NCBI RefSeq assembly: GCF_051020765.1
Contig: NC_134934.1
Location: 4,402,001-4,466,000 of the forward strand
Reading direction: 5' to 3'
DNA length: 64,000 nucleotides
Source of the DNA: Lasioglossum baleicum
Taxonomy: Eukaryota > Arthropoda > Insecta > Hymenoptera > Halictidae
Both the position numbers and the translations under genes were made by a program. The notes under the pieces are model-generated. The model saw nothing but the letters and a program-made list of their open reading frames with translations, made no database searches and was not told the DNA's origin. How positions within the stretch are numbered: position 1 is the first letter of the stretch; each line of letters begins with the position of its first letter. This document shows, one piece after another, positions 13,461 to 23,864 of the stretch.

Positions 13461-13650
13461 CATCAACGGGAAGAATTTTTGTCCTTCGCTCGTTGGGTCT
13501 GACTCCTACTATAGCAACGAAGATATCGAACAAACCGCGAGGAACGCCGAGGGTGCAGTCTGCTCTTCGACTGACATTGTGAGACTTCGCTTACATTGTT
13601 AGCTGCTACATCGAAACTATTTCCGGTTTCTTGCGAGGGACGAAGGAAAA

Positions 13651-14281
13651 ATGGCGGACAAAGGGCAGGATAAGGCTGAAGACAGGAAGATCGAGAAAGG
13701 TCATGCAAGACGGAGAGATCACGCGAAGAATGCGGTGATTTTCGACAAGATCTGGTACGCGCGACTAGTTCGTCTGTCGTTGTCGTTCGAAGTCATCCGT
13801 TTGATCGATGATATTGTGGAATTTTTAGGAAAGAAGTCACTTTGCAGGACGAAATCTTTCGACGTACTTGGCCTATGAAATACGAACACCTGACCGGTAA
13901 ATTCTTCAAAAAGGTACCACGAGAAGATTCGAGGGGAATGCACGGTACAGTGTCCACGATATTCACCACTCGAATTTTAATGTGTCCCGGTGTCGTTGAC
14001 CGTAGGTGCTGGCCGAAGAATGCAGAAAGAAGGGACTTCCGGCGGACACCTTCGAACGTAAACCGCCGGAAGATGCGATTAAACGTTCGCCGATTCCCCT
14101 AAAACCGTCACCAGCCATTCCCAGAACGACATCCGGGATGGTGGGCCTGCGATCACTCGGCTCGGAATACAATCTCGAATTCACCGGCCGCTGGTATATT
14201 TCCCCAAGATGGACGATCGAACCACCGATGGAATCCGGAGAGTTCCGTGTCACGCAACAAAACTTCATCTTTCTCGGTTAA
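13651..14281 (+). CDS. LLC1/C20orf85-like ciliary protein
   Basis: Three exons, 13651-13754, 13829-13913 and 14006-14281, join in frame to about 154 residues. The start is the first ATG after an upstream stop-rich stretch. Landmarks shared with vertebrate C20orf85 (low in lung cancer 1, LLC1 family) are an N-terminal DKIWK, a WP..YEHLTG.FF block from exon 2, and a P.IP.TTSGMVGLRS block in exon 3. From the human family I expect a small axoneme-associated protein, so in insects it should act in ciliated sensory neurons or sperm. The 5' splice site after exon 1 is GTACGC, an unusual site, chosen because it alone restores the conserved IWK. The intron that follows is only 74 bp. The family assignment is made from memory of the human protein; the protein could instead belong to a related ciliary family. 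Confidence 0.7.
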
Positions 14282-14319
14282 CGTGTAGTAATGCTATTCA
14301 AGGCGGTAGACCGTTTTTC

Positions 14320-14575
14320 CAGGATTGCAAGGGTGCCAGATGCGCCTTCTCATTTCTCGATAATGCGTGCGATACGGTTTTTCAGTAGATAAAAGGCGCA
14401 GGCGGCCTCAAAAGCCCTACTTTTAAGTTTAATTGGTCGCAACTTTATGCTTCCGAATAATGCAAAATAAAAATAGGACTTTTGAGGCCGCCTGCGACCT
14501 AGATTGATCTTTTATCCAGCGCAATTGACTACTGAAAAACCCCGTCGTTGCATTATCGAGAAATGAGAAGTACTG
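14320..14575. mobile_element. Fold-back element, copy 2 of dispersed family
   Basis: The left arm (about 14346-14435) and right arm (about 14466-14570) are inverted copies. Both carry cttctcatttctcgataatgc, tttttcagtag, a GCAGGCGGCCTCAAAAG block and CCTA(C/T)TTTT. It begins only about 40 bp after the stop codon of the LLC1-like gene and probably lies in its 3' UTR or terminator region. No reading frame of note. The same core is found at 2051-2142 and 30255-30380. Confidence 0.8.
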
Positions 14576-14766
14576 TAGATTAACGTGTAGATGCAATACA
14601 AGGTACGCGATTACCGAGTCGTTAGAACATATTTTGCACCGTCAATCTACGTATCGCATTCAGATAATCAACATGAAATCACATCGTTAAATTAAACTTT
14701 CATGAAGGCCGTAGCATAAAGGAGTTACAATCTGTCAATCAGTTGACTTGGCGTTAACTCTAGATT

Positions 14767-14842
14767 TATCGATATTGATAAGAACAGGTATATAAAGCAC
14801 CATGCATATGCAATACGCAAGCGTTTAAAGTTAAACAGTCAG
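14767..14842 (+). promoter_or_regulatory. Candidate orphan promoter (DRE plus TATA box)
   Basis: A perfect TATCGATA (the DREF-binding element of insect housekeeping promoters) sits at 14767-14774, and a TATATAAA box at 14789-14796. An initiator-like ACAGTCAG lies at 14835-14842, farther from the TATA box than usual. No gene with an obvious reading frame follows on the plus strand, so this may be chance or the promoter of a short non-coding transcript. Confidence 0.25.
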
Positions 14843-15201
14843 AGAAAAAATATCTTGAGATACGCATTCATCGTGTATAGCTAAAACATAATATTTATTG
14901 TTCGTATGCCGCGTAAAATCAACGGGTTCCATAAATCTTAGTGTTGATACTCAATCGAGGAATTGGTACAAATTATTGACTGCATGGTTTTTTTCTGTAT
15001 ACAATGCATTGTTTACTGTAACACGTGTATTAAAAATAGATCGTGAAGATGGGGTTTAATTGCAAACAGTATGGCGATGTGAGTTTTTTTCTTTTCAGAG
15101 AACATGAAAAATGTCGGAGTGATATTTATATCGAAAATATGCTTTGTACATGATATTTAGTCACTCTAAAATGAGAGAGGTTCGTTTCGTTCGTAGAGTA
15201 T

Positions 15202-17683
15202 TTACACGCCGAACCATTTCTTTCTGAGAGTCGGTGGTAACTTTTCTGTTAGAGATATCGGGTTCACTTCGACCGCAACCATTTCTTCGTCGTTTAACCA
15301 GTCCAGATAAACCAGGTGCTGTGAACAGTGCGAACAACATTTCCTCATAGTTTTATTCGAGATTTCTTCAATGGAGAATTGAAATTACCTTGTATTTCTT
15401 CAGAACTTGGAAGGTCTGCTGGGACTGCGAGCTCAGGATAGAGCTACTGTCCTCCGTGATGTCACCGTTTTCGCGTCTCGGAATTTTCGCCTCTTTGTCT
15501 GGGAGCTCGTTCGACTTATTGATCACGTAGACCGTCGAGTCGTCGTGCATGATTATAATGTTCTCGTTCCGCGAGTCGAAAATTATGTTCGTTATGGGGA
15601 ATGATCGCGCGAGCCATTGTTTCGGCAGTCGGCTTTGCAAGTTGTTCGAGAATTTCGTGTACTGCCTCTGCAAAAGGTTATACTCGACGATCTGAAATGA
15701 AATCCGGGGATTGAGTGCTACAGATAATTGCCGATAAAACCGCGGCGTTTTACGGTTTTTAATTTTGCTCGCGGTGAGATATTGGAAGGGAGTTATAGCA
15801 GTAATCTAGCGGAAGCTCCATGGAAGGCAGGAAATGCTGCGGATGGATTAGACGTTTTTTACGGGTTGCTGTAATTACTGTTAACTCATCGTTTTACGAC
15901 GCCGGGTTGCCTCGCTCTAATGTCATAATATTTCACAGTTGACCCTATTTTTCTTACCTTGTGGTCAGAATACACCACGACCAAGTTCAGAGTGTCTTTC
16001 TGTACAGCCATTGCCGTTGGAGGGCAATTGTACTTAGGCAGCAACCACGCCACAGGCGCGTCTGTGTTCACAGTTTCGCTAACATTGTAGATAGCAATTG
16101 CGCCTTGGCGGTCGGCGCAAACGAAATATTTACTGTCAGGGGAAAAACAAACCAGTCCTACGTTTACGATAGACTCCTCGTTCGTGTGAAATGAACCGAG
16201 ATGCCTCAAACGTTTCTTTTCTACTTTATAGAGCGTCACAGTGTTCCTCTTTTCGTCATTGTTGATCGTTACGAATAATTTACCATTCGGACTGAATAAC
16301 ATTTTCTGTATCCTAGTTGCGGAAATGTCGGAGTCGTTCTTCGACAATTGCGTGTCCCCCTCGACAACATCAAAGTTGAAAACTCTAACGTGACTATCGG
16401 TCGAGTAGACGATTGTTTTCGAGTCTTTATTGATGGCGCAAGAAATTATATTTTCGTCTCCTTTCGTTTTCAATTGTAGCAATTTGATAGGCTCCTCTTC
16501 TAGCTGATGTATCATACCGGGATGAACAGATTCTGGAGAAACTTTAGTAGGAGAACCGAGCCTCCACAATTCAAGGAAGTTTGTGTATCTTAATAAAATA
16601 CACCTAGATTTTCTACAAACGGTAGAGCATGGTGGCTGGAGCAATGGGGGATACTTAACAAGGACCTTGGGTGGATAGCTCGATTGAGCTAGATATCCAT
16701 CCACGCCGGCAGAATATAGTTTTCCATCTGCGTCCACGAGAGCTCTCACATCGTGCGCATGCAACCGTCTTTCGATCCCTTTTACCCATTGTGGTTTGCC
16801 AGTAGATTTTGTAATTATTTTACAAAAACTTCTTAACACAGGATCAACGCCGGCGCAATATACAATGTTCATATCGTGGGATAATGTAACAGCTAATACG
16901 TCCGCGGTATGGCTTTCGTGGGATTCGATTAAGGTACCCATGTGAGGATCCCAAAACGATAAACAGCCACGCGAATCTCCAGAAACTATAACATTATCGT
17001 CTGTAACAGCTAAGCACCAAATAATAGTTTCTTTCTTGGTCTCTTTTCTAGATGTTGTCATCTTGTGAATCGCATGGCCCGATATAGCGCTCCAAACCCT
17101 AATCGTATCTACGGATCCTGTGTAAATCATTTCTCCTGTGTTGTCCCATTTGATGCAAAGAATTCTTCCCTTCTGTTTGTCAAATATTCTTTCGTATATC
17201 AGAGCGTCGTTGGTTACGGTAAATGTATTGATGTACCCATCCTCCGTACCAACAGCTAAACAAGTTTTCTTATGATTGAGATCCATACACCAAGCTGCAC
17301 CTCCTGTGACTGCAACCTCGCTTTTAATAGACAACGTCGTTAAATTATACTCTGTTATCATCCCATGGAGACCTGTCGAGAATAATCTTGGACCGATCCA
17401 CAGAATACTCTCAATGGAGTTTTCTTGACGTCCAGCTATTGTATATTCCACAAAAGGTGCATTCCCAACATTCCAAACTTCAATGGAATTGTCATTTCTG
17501 TAAGAAAAGATTAGTAAAACATTTATTACAGTTGTACTTAACGTGTCAGCTACATATTTAGGTGTACACAGAAACTAACCTCGCAAGTGCTAATTTCCTG
17601 GTTTTTGATTCATAAGACAAACAAGTAACAGAACGAGGTTCTAAATTATAGAACCTAATATTATGTATTTTACAGGTGGACAT
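15202..17683 (-). CDS. UTP4: UTP4 (cirhin) homologue, U3 snoRNP WD40 protein
   Basis: Four exons on the minus strand, 17580-17683, 15958-17497, 15389-15691 and 15202-15318, give 687 residues; human cirhin has 686. UTP4 belongs to the t-UTP subcomplex of the small-subunit processome and acts in the nucleolus in early 18S rRNA processing. WD40 repeats fill the protein. Signatures shared with cirhin include FDKQKGRIL, the GHAIHKM block, FLELWRLGS, LLQLKTKG.ENII, CPPTAMAV.K near residue 540 and the C-terminal LPPTLRKKWFG. All junctions keep frame (exon 1 ends in phase 2, the others in phase 0). The start is an ATG (MSTCKIHNIRF) matching the start of the family. The gene converges on the LLC1-like gene, and its 5' side faces the giant palindrome. 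I see no damage. Confidence 0.95.
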
Positions 17684-17916
17684 GATTTATTTATATATTC
17701 GTAAGATCATTTACAACAGTGTCGTTAATCTAATTGTACAAACTATATTTACACACTAGAAAACATAACCACAACTGTCACGCACGTGGATCGTCGACTC
17801 TGCGGTCGAGTCTTTTCGCGTTTTTATATTGGTACCAGTCCAGTATTTCATAGAACTGTAGACTGTATATAGAGTACCTGAATCAACCTGAATTCGATTT
17901 TCGGCATGCTTGAAAT

Positions 17917-17924
17917 TATCGATA
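17917..17924. promoter_or_regulatory. DRE-type palindrome upstream of UTP4
   Basis: A perfect TATCGATA lies about 235 bp upstream of the UTP4 start codon. In Drosophila this DREF/BEAF-type element marks broadly expressed genes, which suits a ribosome-biogenesis factor. Function here is inferred from sequence alone. Confidence 0.4.
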
Positions 17925-18714
17925 AAATCGGCCGAGGAAGATACATTTTCAAATTATGTACAAATTATTTTTGTAGAAGATATATATAGACAATAACGTT
18001 GCATACAATTATGTAAATTAACAGGTGCCCGATGCTCGGCAATGAAAACGTCGCTGCATGGTTATTCTGGTTTTACGACAGGAAAGGGTTATGTTGTACA
18101 TTATTACGTATAAATATAAACATATAAATAGTGACTCATCTGTATCTGGTATCATTTTTGCGAGTTATGAAATAGACTAAATGAATTATATGAATACAAT
18201 GAAAATTGATACTGCACATGTTACGACTTTTTACAATTGTATATTTCTGACATATGTTTCTTTTCTGAACAGAACAACGTCATTTTAACTTTGTATCTTA
18301 TTATTCTTACTGTATCTTACATTGTCGGGGATTCCCTATAATATAAAGAGAAATAATCAGTCTTGTAATTCATTTATCAAATAAAGCCGCATGTAAAATA
18401 ATACTATCTGTTTCGAAATAAATATTATCAACATTTCTTATCGCTCAATCCAACATTATCAAAGCTTCCAAAAAGTATATACAGGGTGTCTCAAAATTAG
18501 GTCCGGAGCCGAAAATGGGAGGTTCCTGAGATCATTTCAAGCGACATTTTCCTTTGAAAAAATGTCGTCCGCGGCTTCGTTAACGAGTTATTAACGAAAA
18601 ACACGGACCAATCAGAGCGCGAGCTAGACGCGTGCAGCCCGGCGCGCCGGCAGCCGAGTGTCGGTGGCACGCCGCGATGTCGTAACGAACAAAAGTTTCT
18701 CGATGATGTGAATC

Positions 18715-20035
18715 CTCACCAATTTCGATAAGCTTTGGATATGTTGTCAATACCATGATTCTGAACAACATTTCCCTTCACAGTTTCTGTCGATCGGCTT
18801 TAGTTTACGATATTATTGTAAAAATTTGTAATTGTAAATCGATCGATGTACTATTTCCTATCCGATTTCGATAATTTTTGGATATGTTGTCAATACCATG
18901 ATTCTGAACAACATTTCCCTTTACAGTTTCTGCCGATCGGCTTTAGTTTACGATATTATTGTAAAAATTTGTAATTGTAAATCAATCGATGTACTATTTC
19001 CTGTCCGATTTCGATAAGCTTTGGATATGTTGTCAAGACCATGATTCTGAACAACATTTCCCTTTACAGTTTCTGTCGATCGGCTTTAGTTTACGATATT
19101 ATTGTAAAAATTTGTAATTGTAAATCAATCGATGTACTATTTCCTGTCCGATTTCGATAAGCTTTGGATATGTTGTCAAGACCATGATTCTGAACAACAT
19201 TTCCCTTTACAGTTTCTGTCGATCGGGATTAGTTTACGATATTATTGTAAAAATTTGTAATTGTAAATAGTTCGATGTACTATTTCCTATCCGATTTCGA
19301 TAAGCTTTTGATATGTTGTCAATACCATGATTCTGAACAACATTTCCCTTTACAGTTTCTGTCGATCGGCTTTAGTTTACGATATTATTGTAAAAATTTG
19401 TAATTGTAAATCGATCGATGTACTATTTCCTATCCGATTTCGATAATTTTTGGATATGTTGTCAATACCATGATTCTGAACAACATTTCCCTTTACAGTT
19501 TCTGCCGATCGGCTTTAGTTTACGATATTATTGTAAAAATTTGTAATTGTAAATCGATCGATGTACTATTTCCTGTCCGATTTCGATAAGCTTTGGATAT
19601 GTTGTCAAGACCATGATTCTGAACAACATTTCCCTTTACAGTTTCCGTCGATCGGCTTTAGTTTACGATATTATTGTAAAAATTTGTAATTGTAAATCGA
19701 TCGATGTACTATTTCCTATCCGATTTCGATAATTTTTGGATATGTTGTCAATACCATGATTCTGAACAACATTTCCCTTTACAGTTTCTGCCGATCGGCT
19801 TTAGTTTACGATATTATTGTAAAAATTCGTAATTGTAAATCGATCGATGTACTATTTCCTGTCCGATTTCGATAAGCTTTGGATATGTTGTCAAGACCAT
19901 GATTCTGAACAACATTTCCCTTGACGGTTTTTGTCGATCGGCTTTAGTTTACGATATTATTGTAAAAATTTGTAATTGTAAATCGATCGATGTACATACT
20001 ATTTCCTCGCCGATGTCGATGAGCTTCATTTCAAA
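18715..20035 (+). repeat. 143 bp tandem array, left arm (nine units)
   Basis: The unit boundary tccgatttcgataa recurs at 18861, 19004 and 19147, giving a period of exactly 143 bp. Each unit carries ggatatgttgtcaa, gaacaacatttccctt, cgatcggctttagtttac and tgtaaaaatttgtaattg. Unit-specific variants alternate (agctttgg against atttttgg, atacc against agacc), suggesting spread as multi-unit blocks. Confidence 0.92.
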
Positions 20036-20649
20036 GGAAAAAGATATTTAAAACATCGAATTTATAACATATTTCAAAGTCATCGAAATCGGTGAGGACC
20101 CACATCATCGGCAACTTTACCCGAACGATAGAAGAAGCACAAACTTATTGAATTAAAAACTCACTTATTCAGCCGTAAATCCATTTGACTACCACATACA
20201 ACCAACACACTTTTACATAATTGTTGAACTCGTAGCACACTTTTATAACTCGTATCGATATCGAACGAAATTACTTACTCCGACGCGGAAAGAGTTCGAT
20301 GCTCTTCGCGATGCCGCGCGAAACTGTGCTCTCCCAGCGTACAATGTATTCGATGAAGGCGTCGTTTAAAACAAATGAAATCGTTCCCAAGGAGATATTG
20401 ATTTTTCGAGAATCATATGATTCTCGAAAACACCGATTCGAAGATTATGTAAAAGTGTGGTGGTTGTATGTGGTAGTCAAATGGATTTACGGCTGAATAA
20501 GTGAGTTTTTAATTCAATAAGTTTGTGCTTCTTCTATCGTTCGGGTAAAGTTGCCGATGATGTGGGTCCTCACCGATTTCGATGACTTTGAAATATGTTA
20601 TAAATTCGATGTTTTAAATATCTTTTTCCTATGAAATAAAGCTCATCGA

Positions 20650-21535
20650 AATCGGCGAGGAGATAGTATGTACAATACATCGATCGATTTACAATTACAA
20701 ATTTTTACAATAATATCGTAAACTAAAGCCGACCGACAAAAACCGTAAAGGGAAATGTTGTTCAGAATCATGGTATTGACAACATATCCAAAGCTTATCG
20801 AAATCGGATAGAAAATAGTACATCGATCGATTTACAATTACAAATTTTTACAATAATATCGTAAACTAAAGCCGATCGACAGAAACTGTAAAGGGAAATG
20901 TTGTTCAGAATCATGGTATTGACAACATATCCAAAAATTATCGAAATCAGATAGGAAATAGTACATCGATCGATTTACAATTACAAATTTTTACAATAAT
21001 ATCGTAAACTAAAGCCGATCGACAAAAACCGTCAAGGGAAATGTTGTTCAGAATCATGGTCTTGACAACATATCCAAAAATTATCGAAATCGGATAGGAA
21101 ATAGTACATCGATCGATTTACAATTACAAATTTTTACAATAATATCGTAAACTAAAGCCGATCGACAGAAACTGTAAAGGGAAATGTTGTTCAGAATCAT
21201 GGTATTGACAACATATCCAAAGCTTATCGAAATCGGATAGGAAATAGTACATCGAACTATTTACAATTACAAATTTTTACAATAATATCGTAAACTAAAG
21301 CCGATCGACAGAAACTGTAAAGGGAAATGTTGTTCAGAATCATGGTCTTGACAACATATCCAAAGCTTATCGAAATCGGACAGGAAATAGTACATCGATC
21401 GATTTACAATTACAAATTTTTACAATAATATCGTAAACTAAAGCCGATCGACAGAAACTGTAAAGGGAAATGTTGTTCAGAATCATGGTATTGACAACAT
21501 ATCCAAAGCTTATCGAAATTGGTGAGGATTCACAT
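20650..21535 (-). repeat. 143 bp tandem array, right arm (six units)
   Basis: The reverse complement of the left-arm unit, with ttgacaacatatcc recurring six times. It shows the same alternating variants, but three units fewer than the left arm. Confidence 0.92.
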
Positions 21536-21769
21536 CATCGAGAAACTTTTGTTCGTTACGACATCGCGGCGTGCCACCGACACTCGGCTGCCGGCGCGCC
21601 GGGCTGCACGCGTCTAGCTCGCGCTCTGATTGGTCCGTGTTTTTCGTTAATAACTCGTTAACGAAGCCGCGGACGACATTTTTTCAAAGGAAAATGTCGC
21701 TTGAAATGATCTCAGGAACCTCCCATTTTCGGCTCCGGACCTAATTTTGAGACACCCTGTAGAAGTATA

Positions 21770-23864
21770 ATTTAGTATAAACTTGGGAATAAAATATGTG
21801 TCGAAGTATTGTATAATCAGATATAATGCAATCGATAATGTGACATATGTAATCATATGATTCATCTGTATACGTAAGATCATAGATCTCGTCGGTGGTA
21901 TGATACAGGATCGCTAGCGAATCCACTGTTCGCAGAAGTGACATTATATCAAAGGGAAAGAGAGAGAGAGAGAGAGAGAGAATATATATTGAATCGTTGA
22001 ATGATTACTACATAGCAATTACTAGTTGCATTTGAGCGTCTTATTGGGTTATATTTTTAACGTTCCAGAATCATTATCTGCGCTCTCTGATCGCGCAAGC
22101 GCACATCATACCGAAATAAGACTTTCCAACATTCAACCTACTTCATATCAGTTACTCGCTTGAAGTTTCAGTCGAAGGTTGATAAGTGGGAGTATGTGAC
22201 ATCTTTGTGTGACTCCAACTGTACAATTCAGTACAATTCAGTGCAATTCTGGTGCAAAACCGTGTTGCATAGATAAACGTAATCAACAGTGCAAACTCGT
22301 CGTAATTACCATTCGAAGCGTATCCGCTCAACCCGTCGCTTCAACATCTTAAAACACTCTATCGAATAGGTAAATAATTCCTTGATTTTTACTCGGCGCA
22401 CGAATGTAATTATCGATTGTAACCGTTTCTGGAAAGTGCGCATGACGCATCAAATTGACTCGCACAAACAGTAAGATATTTCTCTAATAAATATCGTATA
22501 CAGATTGTAAACATAATGTTCCGCTGTGTTATTGCGGAAAAAAATTGTTTTCTAAATAGAACATGGCACCGCTCTGCGGAAAATGTCCGCCCTCGAGGTT
22601 TACTAATACATTTAGCTGTCGTTCTAGGAAACGTTGATCCATCGTTTTTGTTTACTCTATCGCAATGTTGTTAAGTAGCTATCCGGGACTTTTAACTGTT
22701 ATAAAGAAATTTACGTCTAAAGAAAGAGATAAGATTGCGGTTGCTCATTGACGAGAAAGTAAAATAGGTTAATCTAAAGCTGCGTCCACATTTGTTAGCC
22801 AAACTTATTCTATATCTAATATATATATCTAAATAATAACGAATCTAAACGGTGGTGGTATGTTACCGGGTCTGTTACTCGTTACTCGTTACGTTAGTTA
22901 AATGCTTTCCTGTTCCGATGCTAGGAGCATAAATATACTGGATGTATTAAATTGAAAGTGGATCCTAAGCTGAATCGCATATATGTATTTCGATAAGATC
23001 ACATAATAATTATAAAATACATCGACGTCGTTGTATGTAACTTGATGGCTTTAATTGTTTTTTTTATATCGCTTTTTTTAAATGTTTTCTAAATGTATTC
23101 GTATTTTTAATGAGAGATAATATTTTCTTCTAACAGCAAACGTTGAATCAAAAGCATATACATATATATACGTATATATATATATATGTATATAAACCTG
23201 GAGATAATTATTAACTGGTGTCCTTTAGATGTATTTTCAGCTCGTATTAAACTTTTGAAAAATTGACAGAACTTGTACTCGCATTTATACTATTCATATG
23301 TGTTGCATATGTATTATATTAATAGTTGTGTAAGCTCTTTAGTAAGTTTATATTGGATCAATCACATGTTGCTCCAGAAATATCTGTAAGGTATGGGTAT
23401 GAGTACATTTAGATTTAATAATTTCAGGTGTGTCTATTTACAATGATGTAAGCAGGTACTAACATATTGAGATAAGATAACAAAGTACTCTAACTTTTGT
23501 GTTTACATTAAAATTAGCAATGTTTGGAAAGCTCTAATGTTTTAACATTTTTCTAATAATTTTTTATGTGTACGTAGAAAAATTTTGACGACCAATAGTG
23601 TTACTATATATATTTATTATTGAACGAACTCGAGTTATCTACTTTATCTGTAAAGTATTTTATTTGTTCCTTTATAAATATTACTACGTGTTCTCTATAT
23701 CGTTATGGTTAATTAATATTGCAACAAATTATATGCACATTAAATGTTATTATATCACAACGAAGATTGCGGATACATTCGTGCGCTGACATTCTACCGA
23801 TGTTTTTTATTTTACAGTAGCTTGTTATAATATTAGATTATTTTTCAGCTAAAAGAAATACAAG
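21770..23864. other. AT-rich upstream region / first intron of Lifeguard gene
   Basis: No coding sequence is seen. The acceptor tttttcag just before 23849 shows that the first coding exon has a non-coding exon upstream. A possible donor is the tag|gtaaat at 22369/22370, which would place the untranslated first exon near 22200-22369. That choice is a guess. The stretch is otherwise AT-rich with short ATAT runs near 23160. Confidence 0.4.
21957..21981. repeat. (GA)n microsatellite
   Basis: Uninterrupted GA run about 190 bp right of the palindrome. Confidence 0.9.

Larger units (their letters stand above)
1..13650. other. Gene-free GC-rich region with simple repeats
   Basis: No open reading frame here resembles a protein family I know. 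The long frames that exist follow CpG-rich or purine-rich composition and lack plausible splice partners. The region does contain microsatellites, a duplicated block with TGACGTCA palindromes near 5.0 and 6.3 kb, one miniature transposon at 9110-9284 and an inverted-repeat element near 13.2 kb, each listed separately. It could be the regulatory or intronic territory of a gene whose exons lie left of the window, but nothing seen here shows that. Confidence 0.6.
14282..15201. other. Intergenic stretch between convergent genes
   Basis: Holds the inverted-repeat element at 14320-14575 and a promoter-like cluster near 14767-14842, listed separately. The rest should contain the 3' UTRs of the LLC1-like gene and UTP4. 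An AATAAA on the minus strand at 14894-14899 is a candidate UTP4 polyadenylation signal. No coding sequence is visible. Confidence 0.5.
18480..21761. mobile_element. 3.3 kb palindromic fold-back element
   Basis: The left end TACAGGGTGTCTCAAAATTA is matched by its reverse complement at the right end. Inverted identity continues through a GC-rich block of about 230 bp, then arrays of 143 bp units, then a unique inner stretch (about 20030-20215 against 20455-20650), around a loop near 20216-20440. The flanks are AAAGTATA (18472-18479) and GAAGTATA (21762-21769), a 7-of-8 target duplication. The left arm has nine 143 bp units and the right arm six. No transposase frame is present; the identical 63-residue frames at both ends are mirror copies within the GC-rich block. 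It lies between the divergently transcribed UTP4 and Lifeguard genes. I interpret it as a non-autonomous fold-back DNA transposon; a satellite-derived inverted duplication is the alternative. Confidence 0.88.

Noticed and set aside
18580..18771. 63-residue frame repeated at 21470-21661
   Set aside because: The two identical frames are the mirror copies of the palindrome's GC-rich arm, not a duplicated gene.
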